Assembly: GCA_029298735.1 (NCBI GenBank)
Contig: JANSLP010000037.1
Location: forward strand, 62,001-126,000
Source of the DNA: Ophiostoma sp. CBS 140.51
Lineage: Eukaryota > Ascomycota > Sordariomycetes > Ophiostomatales > Ophiostomataceae
Direction: 5' to 3'
DNA length: 64,000 bases
Part shown: in pieces, positions 11,774 through 24,433 of the stretch
Position numbering within the stretch: the stretch's first letter is position 1
How the letters are laid out: each line of letters begins with the position of its first letter
Position numbers and translations under genes: made by a program
Notes under the pieces: model-generated
What the model saw: the letters and a program-made list of their open reading frames with translations, nothing else
Database searches by the model: none
Told to the model about the DNA's origin: nothing

Positions 11774-13202
11774 GGGTGTAGTGGAGTGTTGTTGAAGTTG
11801 AAGTTGTTGATCTTGAGTTGACGATGTTTACTGAAGGTTGTTGAGAGCGATAATAATAATACGAGTAATAAAACAGAAAGAAAAGAACAGTTATAAATTT
11901 AGACAAAAGTACAGATTGAAGAAGAAAAGAGAGTTGCCTCGTTTCCCAGGGTTCACATCTTCAAGGAATGGCCAGGCCACGAGAACTTGCGGCTGCCGCT
12001 ATCCAAGACAGACAGCCATCTCTTCTCGTCAAGGTTGTCACAGTCGCCTTCTCCTTTCTTGAATCCACCGGCAAGGCAGCACAAGGCTTGGTTAGGCCTG
12101 GCGACGGACAGGGCGACCGAGACTGTAGGCGGGTGAGCAAACGGCAAGACAAACAACACCAGCCTGTCAAAGCACAGCAGCTCCCCACATCTGCAAGTAC
12201 GAAATACAGCATGTGCACTTGTTGGCCAATCCTCTCGCGACATCTCCGGTGTCCCAAGCCGGGTGGCAGCCTTACCAAGGACAGGGGGCAGGGCAGTGTC
12301 CAGAGTACTGGTGTGTGTGTGTGCACGAGGGGTAAGCCAAGACAACAGACAGGGTTGGACAGATAGCTGCGATACGGGCTGTATCTTTGGGCCAAGGCTG
12401 ACTCTGGCCGGAACACAAACTTGACTCTTTGTTTACAGTACTTTCCTTGACGACCGGCTGGCAAGTGCGGTCAAGTGTTTTCAGAAGTGGACAAGTGCGG
12501 AGGTGCGCAGACAGGACTGTATCCGCTATTCTGCTGTATTTTGGGATAGAATGCAGCGTCAAATTAAAGTTGACTCTGTTGACTCTAGTATCAGGAAAAC
12601 GCCCTGGCCTCGTGCGCGTGGGATGCGTGCAGCTCGACGATTGGTTGGAAGATGGAAGAGAAAACAAGGTCGGTCAAGACAAGGGAACAAAAAAACGACA
12701 CCAAAAGTGGCTGTGTCTGCTGTTGTGGACAAATGCTGTCTCGGTGTTAGTGCGGTTGGCACAGTGTGCTGGTGGAAGGCTGTGTTGGAACAAGCGCATT
12801 GTTCTTCTGAGACCACATGCTGTTCGTACAGCCCCGCCCTGTCGTCTAGCTCAGGTCAAGGCCAATCCGGGGGGTTCTTGCCGAGCTGTTGATCTTCGTC
12901 TCTTCTTCAACCGAGCTTCTTTCAATCATCTCTTTTACATCAACCGACTCGCTTATCTACGACGCCACGTTCTCATCTCTTCTCGTTATCATAACTTGTA
13001 TATTTGAGCGCGTCGCGCCGGGTATGTAGTCCGGTCTTGATGGGCGACAGAATGACATCTGATATTTGCTGACGTCTGATTGTCGGATCTCGTTTCTTGT
13101 TTCTCGCTTCTCGCTTCTCGCTTCTCGACTCTTGACTCTTTGAGCTCCGATTATCTCTTCGATTCTCCTCACACTCGCCTTCGGCTCGTGTTCGGTGGTC
13201 GA
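11774..13202. other. Intergenic, no convincing gene
   Basis: Upstream of the RBR gene (5' end at 11773) and downstream of the FAH-family gene. Open frames of 130-190 codons occur on both strands but have no domain-like composition and overlap one another. Nothing recognisable. Confidence 0.55.
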
Positions 13203-14166
13203 CTACAGCTTCGACTTTTCTTTCGCAAACTCCACCTTGCTCACAATAGAGCCGACACCCTCCAGCGACACCTCCACCACATCTCCGTCCTTGAGCCACA
13301 GCTGCGGTTTCCGGCCCATGCCCACACCTGACGGCGTGCCCGTAAAGATCAGGTCGCCCGCCTGCAGCGTCGTGCCTCGTGACAAAAAGGCAATCGCCTG
13401 CCGCACACTGAAAATCATGTCGGACGTGTTGCTCTCTTGGACCGTTGTGCCGTTCAGTTTCGTTGAAATGTTGAGCGTCTGAGGATCCAACAGCTTCGCG
13501 GCGACGATACCCGGACCCCACGGCGCCCACCCGTCGAACCCTTTGCCGACATTCCACTGCCCACCGCCGCGCTTGATCTGCCAGTCCCGGTGGGAGACGT
13601 CGTTGCCGACCGCGTAGCCCAGGACGAAGTTGAGTGCATCCGCCTCACTCACATCCCTGCACGTCTTGCCGATGACGGCCACCAACTCGCACTCGTAGTC
13701 GAGACCCTCACCCTCTTGGGCGACGGGAGGCACAGGAATAGGATCGTGCGCGCCTGCCAGACTGGTGGCCGGCTTGTAGAACAACACCGGGTACTTGGGC
13801 AGGGCCATGCCGGACTCTTTGGCGTGCAAAGCGTAGTTCAATCCCAAACAGCGGACCGTCTTGACGTCCTCGGGCGCCAACGGCGACAACAGTGTTCTAA
13901 TATCGGCCACGTCGTCCGTCACGGTGTGCTGCCCAAAGATGCTGCCGCGGACGATGCGGGCCTGTGTGGCCTGCGCGATGTTGGTCACGCCGCGCGGGAG
14001 GAGGGCGTCGCCGTAGTAGATGCGGCCATCTTTGGCGAGGAAACGGACGAGGCGCTGTGGTGCGGGGGTGCGTAGCAACGAGGTCAGCTGTGCAAAGGCG
14101 TAGTTGAAAGGTCGAAGACGACGTTGTAGAGTGTAGTCTGATTTAACTCACCGAGAAGGAAGGCAT
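13203..14166 (-). CDS. Fumarylacetoacetate hydrolase-family (FAHD) protein
   Basis: Two exons: a five-codon first exon (14166-14152, MPSFS) and 14087-13203, giving 299 residues. The 64-bp intron has a GTGAGT donor and CACAG acceptor and both exons are in phase 0, so this tiny exon supplies the ATG the main frame otherwise lacks. The FAHD fold occupies about residues 75-295. Visible landmarks are CLGLNYALHAKE, FYKPATSL, the metal-ligand pair in LDYECELVAV, GNDVSHRDWQ with its conserved Asp, FDGWAPWGP, and the C-terminal FTGTPSGVG loop. FAHD enzymes cleave or decarboxylate acylpyruvates and oxaloacetate or hydrate 2-keto-4-pentenoates using Mg2+; which of these applies cannot be told here. No targeting peptide is obvious. 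A cytosolic catabolic role is likely. Confidence 0.93.
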
Positions 14167-14760
14167 GATGTCGAGTGACGATAAGATGACGAGTTAGGAA
14201 GGAGTACTCTCGGAGAGAAAGGAGAAAAGAAGGAAAGAGCAAAAGAGAAGAAAGAGGAAAGAACGACACGGAATACAGCAGCTCCACGCTCTTTTTACTT
14301 TTTACCTCACTCTTTTGTCTTTTCTATTCTTCGGTTCTCCGTAATATTTATCCCGTCGTATCGTTACCCCCGTCTCATGCAGATTCCGCCATCGGTTCGC
14401 CCCGATTCACCATTCACAACCAAAAAAAACCCTATCGATTAGAGTCTATTGCGGTGTATTTCAGAGCGGTGCGGAGCAATTTCGGAGTCTATTCAAGCGG
14501 TCTTTCAGCGACTTTTTGGGCTCTTTTTAGTGGTGGAAGACCACCGAACAGGGCGACCCCCACTGCCAAACACCACCTTCCCCGGGGGACGTCAGTGCGC
14601 TAGCATTTCACAACGTGAAGCCCCACTTATTGTTCATCGGCTTTTCATGTCGGGCAACTTTAGTTTCACAGAGTTCTTTTTCGAGACTCTCTTTGACTCA
14701 ATCAACTACAAGAACACGCGACCACCCTCGTCGAATCGTTAACCACCACCTACCGCAGAC
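14167..14760. other. Divergent promoter region between FAHD and SDHAF1 genes
   Basis: About 600 bp between two genes transcribed away from each other. It is purine-rich on the FAHD side (14200-14260). Several TTTAGTG/GTTAACC motifs occur, but no diagnostic operator was recognised. An open frame at 14449-14742 has no protein-like features. Confidence 0.55.
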
Positions 14761-15474
14761 ATGCGCCTCTCCGGCCTCCAGCGCGAGGTCTTGAGCCTCT
14801 ACCGAAGCTGCCTGCGCGCCAGTCGGCAAAAGCCCGAGGTGAGTTACAAGGAGTCGACAGATAAAAACGGAGAGTCGCCGAAGCAGAAGCCGTTGGAAGC
14901 CGTTGGGGGGAGCTCCCAGTCCGTGGTCGGATCGGGGAACTGAAAATACTGCGACTGGGAAGTGAACACCCTAATCCCGGTAACCCGTTAATCCCGTCAC
15001 CACAACACGACTGAGCTCATACACCACACCTTACCTTTACTTTCTTTTTTATCTCACTTCACCTCGCACTACCTAAAAGAGAAACATTGCCCAAAGAGGA
15101 AATGGAGAAGAATAAGAAAGGAAACAACAGAAAAGAAAAGAGAGGACAACCCCAGACAACAGACTACCCCAGATAAAGGTGGAGGATGACAAAACAAGAA
15201 ACACTACCCCAGAGAGGAATTTCAAGGTGATTTCCTAATCAAGGAATCATGGATAATATTCACCGTTTACCGTTCACTGCCGTCTGCTTCTTAATGTTTA
15301 TCTACTGACCGCATCTAGGCCTCTCGTCCCCACTTTGAAGCCTATGCTCGCACAGAGTTTGCCAAGAACAAGGGATTGAACAAGAAGGATTTTGGTGCCA
15401 TTGAGTTTTTGTTGAGGAAGGGAAAGAGGCAGCTGGATGTGATGTCCGAGCCGGGAATCAAGGATGTTCGTTGA
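14761..15474 (+). CDS. sdhaf1: SDHAF1/Sdh6 succinate dehydrogenase assembly factor (LYR protein)
   Basis: Exons 14761-14838 (26 codons) and 15319-15474 join in phase 0 to give 77 residues, close to the length of yeast Sdh6. The N-terminus MRLSGLQREVLSLYRSCLRA contains the LYR motif (Leu13-Tyr14-Arg15). The second exon begins ASRPHFEAYAR and contains a basic FLLRKGKRQL segment. LYR proteins of this family help the iron-sulfur clusters reach the Sdh2 subunit of complex II in the mitochondrial matrix. The intron is 480 bp, several times longer than any other in this window, with a GTGAGT donor and a TACTGAC branch 8-12 bases before the TAG acceptor. Neither exon alone is long enough for usual ORF finding, so the gene is easily missed. 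Confidence 0.92.
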
Positions 15475-16043
15475 CGGCGATGAGTTGAGGAGTCGTCGAA
15501 GACGACGGCGAGACGACGAGACGGAGACAGACAAATAAAAACGACGACGGAGACGACAACAACAACGGAAGACGACGACGACGACGACATGAATACCCTG
15601 TACAAGACTGTACAACACATCAACAAACTGTACAAATACTCCTCTCTACATACATTCACTTTTAACGATAGAATGAACTTTGTTATCCAACTACTTCAGT
15701 AGACGGACCGATTGTGATACGGGTGGGATTGGAGTGAAGTGGGCTCAAGACGGGACGGGACGCGGCTAATCATATCAGCGATGGTGTGACACCGAGCGTG
15801 TACATAAATAGATCAGAGAGCACACCTCGAGTAAAAATCCAAATGCGTTGATTGATATTAAGACAGATAATTAAGTACAATATGAAAGCAGGTAGGAACA
15901 AGACAGAGGAAAGATAAGAGACAAGACAAAAAGAAAGAAAATAAACAGATGATCCGTCTTTTTCTTTTCCACATCAACAACACACACCACCCCACCGATC
16001 TTCTCACCTCACCTTCGCTCCGCTCCGCTCAGCTCAGATGCGC
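15475..16043. other. Convergent intergenic region
   Basis: 3' flanks of SDHAF1 (plus) and an MFS gene (minus). A GACGACGG/GACGAC-rich patch (15475-15595) gives runs of Ser/Val/Arg in other frames and is not coding. The region turns AT-rich from 15640 to 15960. Confidence 0.55.
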
Positions 16044-17640
16044 TCAAATGCGCTCCACCTCGTTGTAGTGCAGCTCCTTCTCGACCTGCGTCAGGTCCAT
16101 GTCCGGCACCGCCGCATCGGGTCCGTCAATGACCTTGGCCAGCTCCTCGAGCGTAGGGCCGCGCGTCTCGACGTACATAAAGTACACAAACACCAGCTCG
16201 AGGAAGATCCAGCAGGTGTAGATGAGGTAAAACTTCCATGAGTGGTCGCCAAAGAACTTGAAGGCGACGGGGTTGGCGTACACATTGAGAGTGAGGGCAG
16301 CCTGCACCGTGTAGTTCATAATCATGAGACCCTTGCCACGCAGACGGTACGGCAGGATTTCGATGGCATAGCCGACCAGGAGACCCGACCAGGCCAGGGA
16401 GTAAAAGATGCCAAACAGCCAAATAAAGAAAATCATGGCCGTGGCGGCATGGGTCTGGCCGTGGTCCTGGTACAGGCCGGCCGTCAGGGTCCAGAAGATG
16501 AACGTGGTAAACATGCCACCCGTTGCGGCCAGGAACATGGGCCGGCGGCCAATCTTGTCGACGAGCATGGCCATGGAAATCGAGACAATCAGGGAGAGAC
16601 CAGTCTGGCCACCCGACAGGCCCAGCTTGGTGGTGGGGTTGGTGACACCGGCGGTATCATACAAAATCGACTGGTAGTTGGAAATAATGGCGTTGCCGGA
16701 CCACTGCGAGAAGATGCCCAGCGAAATCAAAACAGCGAGACGGTATCGGTTGCCCTTGGTCTTGAAAAAGTCGACGTAGCTGCTGTTTGTCTTGCTGGCC
16801 ATCTCCATGCGGATCGTCTCCTTGATCTCGCGGTACTCGAATTGCACCGTCGGGTGGTTGGCGTCGCCGTTGCCGTGGTACTTGGCTAGGATGGCCAGGG
16901 CCTGCTCGTGCTTGTCCTTGGCCATGAGGAAACGGGGCGACTCGGGCACCCAGTAGATGAACATCAGCTGGATAATCGAGGGCAGACCCTGGAGCAGAGC
17001 GGGGACCCGCCACGACCAGTCGTTGTTGAGGTAGTTGGTGCCAAACGACACCCACGTCACAATCAGAGCACCCACGTTCCACAGGCAGTTGTACACCGTC
17101 GTCAGCCGGCCGCGGTGCTGCGGGTGGCACAGCTCCGTCAGCAGCATGGGCGAGGCGATCTGGGCGAGCGACGAGCCAAACCCGAGCAGAGCACGACCGC
17201 CCATGAACGTGGCCAGGTCCTTACAGCTACCCTGCAGCACCGCGCCCACAATCATAATCACACAGCCCAACGCAATGGGCGGCTTGCGACCAATGTTATC
17301 GGTAAACAAAGGAACGAGCGGAATGGAGAACAGACTGCCAATCTGGTAGAGGGCGCCGAGAAGACCCAGCATCGAGCCTTCGGGGTTGCCAAAGTAATTT
17401 TTCCACGAGTCAAAGTTTTGGACAGAGTTGAAGAACATTCTATCCTGTCAGCGCGTAGCAGGCAGACTAGGAACAGAGAGTATGTACGTACCCATCATAA
17501 CCGGTGGTGGCGGATGCCACACAGAGGACAATGGCATAAAAGTAGAGCTTGCGCAGACCCGGGTCGCGCTTCCAGTCGACCTTTTCAAACTGCGGGCCCT
17601 CGTCTCCGCCCGACGTCGGGCCAGCCACGACGAGACCCAT
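16044..17640 (-). CDS. MFS sugar transporter (sugar porter, lactose-permease-like)
   Basis: Exons 17640-17492 and 17439-16044 join through a 52-bp intron (GTACGT donor, ATAG acceptor) to make 514 residues and restore the family motif GYDG followed by MFFNSVQ. Twelve membrane segments are visible as hydrophobic blocks. Signature sites are DNIGRKPP (between TM2 and TM3), GRALLGFG, PESPRFL at the end of TM6 followed by a charged central loop with YHGNGD, DKIGRRP between TM8 and TM9, and VETRGPTLEEL after TM12. This is the sugar porter family (proton-coupled hexose or disaccharide uptake at the plasma membrane). The central loop pattern is like fungal lactose/cellodextrin permease relatives; the substrate is inference. 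It is the first of three sugar porters in the window. Confidence 0.93.
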
Positions 17641-20600
17641 TTTGGTGGTGGTGAAAAGTAGAAAAGGGTTGAAAGAAGAGTCGAAGGAATGACGATGTCG
17701 AAGACGAAACGAAAGAAGTGAGACCAAACCGGATGGCTTGGATGGTCACTTATATGGCGATAAGACCGGACAAGTGAGAGACGAAGAGAGAAAAAAAGAG
17801 AAAGGGTAGGCGAGGTGACAAGAGGGAAAAGGAAAGAAGAGAATGAGAGAGATATGTTTATATAAGACAAGAAGATAGGGGAGACGGGGGACGAGAGAGA
17901 GAGACAGACAGACACACCGACGAGCTATAGCAGGACAGCTATCAAGTACATACACACATGGGCATGGACACATAGACAGCAGACGCACACGGGCGGACGG
18001 GCCGAACGTCAACCCGTTGGCAGACAAAGTGAGAAGAGAGATGATACTGTGGAAACACACTGAGAACACCCGTTTTTGCAAAATAAGGCAAGACGAGACG
18101 GGAAAACGTGGCAAAGACGCAAGACGGGGTCATGGCAGGGGTAGTGGTTCGTGAGCATCGCTTATAGAGAGTCTAGGATAGCGTTGTTTAACCATCTACT
18201 TGTCCATGTGGTTTATTTATTTTCATACACCATGTGGTGAACACCTTATGGAGCTACTATGGTGATCAATGGGAGACGAAAAAGGAAGAGAAGATGGAAA
18301 GAGACAAAGAGAACGGTCTCCAAACGGACTTTTCAACGACGGAGATGCTTCGATGTAAAGTGGCTACCAATTCGTGCAATGCGTGTCCACCTCCATCAAT
18401 ATGTAATGTCCGGCCGTCACGGGATGTTGGAAGAGAGAGTGCAAATGAGAGGCGTGGCGATAGTATGTGTGTTAAGAATTGATGTGCAGAAGATAAACCG
18501 AGTCCAGAACGGCCAGAACGGCCAATTTGCCAAGCGAACCTGCCAATCTCGCTGGCGATGCATAAGAATGAATGGGAATGAAAGAAGGGCGGGACAGAAA
18601 AATTCGTGGAATCAAAACTGGTTGAAGCAATATCAACTTCATTTATCTCCCGGGACACTTTTCAAGGTCTTTTGATTTTCTTGGGACTGTATTCGACTGT
18701 CTTTGAGTCTACAGTGTTCAGTATGATTTGTGAGCTGAGTATGTAAGTCGAGTGATGCTTCAATCTCTTCCTTTTGCCCATTGTATCGTATTTGCCTTTC
18801 ACATTTGGACCGTATATCCTTCAAGGCTCCTGGAAGGAAACCAACAATAGGACCTCGTCAAAGAGCACCATTCAAAAAGTACAGTATGCAGCTAGGACAG
18901 AAGTTAATATCACAAAATACAGTACCAACAGCAGGCAGCATAAAGTTGGGGGAGCTTTTCCCCATGATTTTCCTACGCTTCTACGGCGGATCGGGTGAAA
19001 AGGAAGAAGAAAGTGGAGGAGATGTGGGGAGACAAAATGAGGAAGAATTGTGAGAAAAAAAGAAGAAAAGACAGGTAAGGAAGAAAAAAAGACAAACGGC
19101 GATCTATCCACTGTTTGATTCTGCATTATTTGGTTCCGTGGTGGATCTTTGTCGTTTTAGCTGTTCTTTTATTTACTTTCTCAAGGAGGCAATACTCCCA
19201 CTCATCCCACGTGCAGCCAAGACTCGCGTGCAGCTGCACGTCGTTTCCACCTCTTCAATTATGCCAGTAGATTGGCTCAATTGAAATGCTAAGACTTCTT
19301 TGAAAGGGGAAGGAATCAGCCAAGATAATACAAGAGATAAATACCGTAGACCGTCGGATCTTGCAGCAGTGCGAGATCCGATAAAAGGGATAGGTGGTGT
19401 GCTGCCAAAATAAGAGGAAGGTGCCGACGGTGTCTACAGCATTCATGCTCAGGGTAGAAAAGAGCACAAGTCAATTGTTCTCCAAGGTGGACGACCCAAC
19501 TGGAGATGTTCATTTAGATTCACTCATTTACCACCAATTTAGCCAATATTCACCCGTTGATATGAGAAGAGAAATGGGAAAACACGGGCCCTCGATCCCG
19601 CCTCCTGGGAAAGACAAGAAGGGCCAGAGAACGCGGCCTGAGGCTCTTTAGATTGGCACAAAAAAAGAAAAAGAAAAAGAAAAAAAAGAGCAAAAAACAG
19701 AAATTGGTGAAAACTAGATTGGCACCAAGAGATTGATTCCCAGCACGGAGCCTCTCCGGTGTGTCCGTACGGTGGCGTGGGATGAGCGGAGGTCAAGGTG
19801 AAGGAGAGGGTTAAAAGGAAATACAGATTTCTTGGCAGAAAAAGTATTGACCACAAAAGAGACGAGATCACATCTTGCAACCGTTCTTTTTCTTTTTTTT
19901 TTAGTTTTTGTTCGAAAAGCGAGTGTGTGTGAATAGGCCCTTCAAAAATCTAGGGACTACGTCTCCTAGACGCACAGATTCGACGATCATCGGGAGCTCT
20001 CAACCGTCAACCGCCAATTGGCAACATTGCAACCCGTTTCTCAGAGGCACAGCTTTCCCTTGGAGCGAAGACCGGTTGGTGTGGATTCAGTGAGATTAGA
20101 TACGGGTATCAAAAGACATGTATTTCTCGTCTCTCAATGTTCTCTCTCTCTCTTCCATTTTCACCGTTTCTTTTCCGTTCTCTCGTCTCGTTGAAACAAG
20201 CATCCGTGCCAAGGTTTCAGATTGCAGCCGTCACATGCAGGGCCGTAATGGTGGGTAGGCACATATGAAAATGCATCTGCAATCCGTTCATAGGATGGAC
20301 CGATGGGGATGTGCGGGAGAACAAACACGCAGAGGAGCAAATAATTCGCTTCAATTTTGTTTTTTGTTTTCATACACAGTCTCTTCTACTCTTTCTAAAA
20401 AGTAATTGATATATGACTTGGACTCTTCTTTTCTTAACCATTTTTTTAATTATTAATTTTTCTTGTCTTTTCTACTTTTTTACATTTTGAAATCAAAATC
20501 AAAATCAAAATCAAAATCAAGACAAATAAAATAAAATAAAATAAAATAAAGGAACATGAAGATCGACACCGACTAAAAACGCCCTTTTTGTCACATTCAA

Positions 20601-21281
20601 AGCATCTGGCTCACGGACACAATTGACCACCCTCGCTTCTACTTATTGTTTCTCGGACGACCGCTTCCATTTTTCTTCTCAGTCCAGCCTTGTCAAAATG
20701 GCAACCGAGTTCCCTTACTCGTTTCACGGTGATGCTCGTTCGGTACGCCAAGGCCGTGGATCGTCGACCATCGACCGTTTTGATCACTTACGGTTCTCAT
20801 TCATCCGAGCCTCGTCTATGCCAGACGGCCACTGTCTCTTTGTTTGCCCCAATTTCTTTCCACTCAATTGGATGCACTCAAATATGTACCCAGATCGCCC
20901 ACAAACAGCTGCACAGACGGGGCGTTCCAACAGACTGTCTTTCACTCTATGCTCTACAATCCGTACAAACGCAGGGCCGCCTAAACCTGCTTAGGCTGTT
21001 TGCATTTCTCTCGATGCGTCTGCTGGCCTCATTTATTCCGTGCCGACGACCGGGTGCCGCCTGTCTCTGTCCCTCTCCCTGTCGCTTTCCATATTTCCAT
21101 GAGGCTGACAGGGCGTGCATTCCACGACAACAGGCTAAATCCAAGAATAGTCCACGGCGCGGCTACAGTATCTACTCGCAGGAATATTCAAATATTGGAT
21201 AACTCAATAATGTTCAATTTTACTATCACACGACTTCACTAACTACATCACCACTTCACTCCAACAACTCTCGTCATCCAC
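17641..21281. other. Large intergenic region, 3.6 kb
   Basis: The longest gene-free stretch here. It contains the upstream region of the MFS gene ending at 17640 and the downstream flank of the MFS gene at 21282. Open frames of up to 170 codons (for example 20690-21202 plus) show no domains, lack plausible composition and overlap on both strands. Purine-rich microsatellites are frequent (18990-19090, 19660-19700). A CACGTG E-box lies at about 19209. I see no gene or mobile element. Confidence 0.5.
20491..20550. repeat. Hexanucleotide then pentanucleotide microsatellites
   Basis: An AAAATC array of about five units runs directly into an ATAAA array of about five units, both on the plus strand. 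The two motifs are adjacent with a short GAC spacer. Confidence 0.85.
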
Positions 21282-22973
21282 CTACTCCACATGCTCCATG
21301 TCGACCATCTTGCGCTCGACCTCAACCTCGCGGTCAAACTGGTAAGAAGCAAAGTCGCGTGCGCGCAGGTTCTTGGCAAAGAGGACGTCGAGCTCTTCGT
21401 AGGTGCGGCCTTTACATTCGGGCAGGCGGTAGTAGGACCAGATGAAGATGCCCAGCGAGAAACCGGCCGCCAAGAAGCCCGATTTGCCCTTCCAGTTTCC
21501 CTCGGTGGAGCCAAGAACATAGGGGGCGACCGTCGACGAGCAGATGACGCCAATGTTGTACGTGTTGCGGGCGAGCGAGATTGTCTTACTCCGCAACCGT
21601 GTCGACGACGTCTCGGCCACAATGATGAACGCCATGGGGCCAATGGTCAACTGGTAGCAGGCGTACCACAGGAAATAAAAGGCGGCACCGGCGAAACCAT
21701 AGCTGCGCATCGAGCCGCCGCGGGTGTCTTGCGCGACACTCAAAAAGCCAATGACAAACATGACGAGGGACATGCTGATGGCGCCCGTCATGAAGATGGG
21801 ACGACGGCCGTGGCGGGCGGTGATGAGAGTCGACGACAGCGTGCAGCAGAAATGCAGACCGCCCAGACCGACCGTCAGCTTGTACGCATCCGATGACTGC
21901 AGACCGGCCTGCTCGAAAAAGTAAGTGGCATACGAGGTAATGGCAAAGCCCACCAGGACCTGCGAGAGCCAGGCCATACAGCTGATTTCTGTGCGCCAGA
22001 GGTTGGCGCCCCGGAAACAGTCGATCCACGAGGAGCCCTCGGTCATGGCGCGCTCCAGCTGGGTGGTCTCGACCATGAGGGCGACGGCGTTGCGGGCAGT
22101 GGCGGCAATCTCGTCGGGGGAGGCGCCGTTAGCCGTCGTGAGGCGTCTCACCGACTTCTCGGCATCTTCGATGCGGCCCTTCCTAACCAACCACCACGGC
22201 GACTCGGGCGCAAACACGACGAGCGGCACAATAATGACGGGGAAGGCCCACTGCACCGCAAAGGGGATGCGCCAGGCCCACTGGGTCTTGTTCCCCGTCA
22301 GGCCGTCGAGCACGCCGTACGACAGGAGCTGGCCGATGCCCCAGCAGAGGACGACAAACGTTTCGAGGTAAGCGCGCAGGACGACGGGCGTGACTTCGGA
22401 AGCGTAGGCGGTGGCCAGGGTGGTGTAGATACCCCAGGAGATACCGCACAACAATTCACCGGCAAAGAGGACACCGACGGAGGGAGCAAAAAAGGCCAAA
22501 AAGATAAACGCCGTCAGCCAGGCCATGGCGCCCAACAGCGTCTTCTTATGGCCCCAGCGCTCGGTAAAGACACCGTTCAAAAAGATACCGACCAGGTTGC
22601 CGAGAGGACTGGCCAGACCCAGGGCAGTCTGCCATTTCGCCTGCACCTGGTAGCCCGTGGTCGACCCGGGCACGGCGACACCAAAGCGCTTCTGGAACGC
22701 GGGGAAACCAAACAGAGTACCAATCAGAGCGGTATCGTAGCCGTCCATGATGACAACCAGAGACACAACGATGGACCAGAAGCAGGCCTTGGGGTAGAGG
22801 CGCAGAGCATCCCGCAGCGTCATGCGGTGCTCGGCCTCGGTGGCATCGCGAGCGTCGGCATTGAGGCCGGCGAGGCCGACCCAGGCGTTGGCAATGTTTG
22901 GGGCATCGGTGGCAGTGGCGTCGGCAGCCACAGGGGAGGAGGTAGGAGGGTTGGGATCGGTAGTCTTTTCCAT
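21282..22973 (-). CDS. MFS alpha-glucoside/maltose-permease-type sugar transporter
   Basis: Single exon, 563 residues, ATG at 22973 preceded by a purine-rich leader. A hydrophilic N-terminus (about 60 residues) leads to twelve membrane segments. TM1 ends with MDGYDTALIG, followed by the long loop typical of the general alpha-glucoside permease branch (FQKRFGV ... YQVQAKWQTAL). RWGHKKT, PESPWWLVRKGR with a Lys/Glu-rich central loop, HGRRPIF, and LPECKGRTYEELD after TM12 are all seen. This family imports maltose-type di- and oligosaccharides with protons. It lies just downstream of the GH67 alpha-glucuronidase on the same strand, so an oligosaccharide released from xylan is a reasonable candidate substrate; that assignment is inference. 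Confidence 0.93.
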   Translation of the reverse strand: MEKTTDPNPPTSSPVAADATATDAPNIANAWVGLAGLNADARDATEAEHRMTLRDALRLYPKACFWSIVVSLVVIMDGYDTALIGTLFGFPAFQKRFGVAVPGSTTGYQVQAKWQTALGLASPLGNLVGIFLNGVFTERWGHKKTLLGAMAWLTAFIFLAFFAPSVGVLFAGELLCGISWGIYTTLATAYASEVTPVVLRAYLETFVVLCWGIGQLLSYGVLDGLTGNKTQWAWRIPFAVQWAFPVIIVPLVVFAPESPWWLVRKGRIEDAEKSVRRLTTANGASPDEIAATARNAVALMVETTQLERAMTEGSSWIDCFRGANLWRTEISCMAWLSQVLVGFAITSYATYFFEQAGLQSSDAYKLTVGLGGLHFCCTLSSTLITARHGRRPIFMTGAISMSLVMFVIGFLSVAQDTRGGSMRSYGFAGAAFYFLWYACYQLTIGPMAFIIVAETSSTRLRSKTISLARNTYNIGVICSSTVAPYVLGSTEGNWKGKSGFLAAGFSLGIFIWSYYRLPECKGRTYEELDVLFAKNLRARDFASYQFDREVEVERKMVDMEHVE

Positions 22974-24433
22974 GATGACTGTACTGAATGAACACAGTTG
23001 GATGAGTTGGAAGAAGATGGTGATGGTAAGGGACAGAAAGTCGTGATGCAGGCGACCACTTGTTTATCTACTTTTCTTATACGGTGATCCTTGCCTCTAT
23101 TCCATCTTCTCCGAGACGTCGCTTCTATCGTACCTCGGTCGGCAGTATAACACGTCGAGGAAAGGGTGAGGCAACGAAAACAAAAAATAAAAAAACCAAC
23201 AACCAAAATCACCCATGCATCCACACCCAGTTACACCCAAAAACATCCGAGTTATCCATTTCTCCGCACATGGGGTTAGTGTGAGGGGAGAGAAGACGAG
23301 GGTGAAGAAGGGAGGGTAAGGGAATCGAGAGAGTGGACGAGAGAGAGAGCAGGCTGTGGGGAAGTCAAAAACAAGAGAGAGACTTGGGTGAGGTGAGTGA
23401 GGAACGAGAGTCAACCCGGATCCCGGGTCTTCGAATGACTTGGTCTGTCTGTCTACCCTTGTCTTTGGTTTGGCGCCAACCGGCTATATTCAAAAAATGC
23501 GACATCAGGAGGAGGACATGTTGGTCGACATCACCAGGATACGACATACGGTGAGGGGAGACTGGACAACGATAGCGTGGAGAGGTCATGGAGGACAGAA
23601 ATGTGGAGTGCGGAGTGTGGGGAGAGACGAGTTGAGTGAGAAGGAAAGACAAAAAGGACAGAGAGGAGAGACTGGCCCAGATCCATGCAGCCCATGGCAG
23701 TGTGGGCGATGGTCGTCTCGGTGCACATTCTCTGGTCGTGCATCCATCTGTGTCCATTCTGGCAGGGGTATATTCCACGAATCGCAACAATCAACAAGAT
23801 GAAGAGTACATGGCGGTTGAATAGAGGTACATGAGGGTACATCGAGGGAAAGGTTGGGGAAGAGGACAAGACTGAGAACGACACGAGGAAATAAGCAGGA
23901 GGAAGCGTCGAAGCTAACATAGTGAGAGAAAGTCAGTGCAGTTGGAGCGAGTCGACCCCACCCAGGATACGTCGTTCCGGCTGTGAGCACGAGCACTGGA
24001 GGTGAGTATGCTTCCTCGGTTGTTCTTTTTTTTAATCTTCATTTTCATTCAATATCTTTTCTCATCATTTTACCTTAATTTCAACCATCGCAAAATAAAC
24101 ATTTCATTCCATCCCACGTCGTACTCCTTTGATAATACGACTTGGAGAACTGCCGTCTTGGCTGGCGGCTGATATGTCTTGGCCGTTCCTTTTCCTGTTT
24201 TTTCAGTCTTTCTTCTTCCTTCAGCGACTTACAGCAGTCTTGGCGCTCCACTGCTGCTGTAAGTTGGGCGCCACAGTCTGTCTTGGCACTTGGGAGGTGT
24301 ACGTCAGCTTGTTGTGGAGCCGATTTCACGACTCATACGAAGACTTACACGGGGAAATGGCAACAAAATCAAAGAGAGAAAGCAAATCTATTCTACCACT
24401 CTATGTGTTATTCTCAAATTATCCGAGCGCTCC
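22974..24433. other. Upstream region of the maltose-type MFS gene
   Basis: 1.46 kb between GH67 (3' end at 24434) and the transporter (5' end at 22973). Purine-rich on the plus strand from 23280 to 23700. No protein-like frame. Any promoter elements for the transporter should lie in the first few hundred bases above 22973. Confidence 0.5.

Noticed and set aside
16242..17654. Plus-strand frames of 215 and 248 codons
   Set aside because: Antisense to the MFS gene; composition mirrors its codons.
20690..21202. 170-codon plus-strand frame in the 3.6-kb gap
   Set aside because: No domain, no plausible composition, overlaps equally long frames in other phases.
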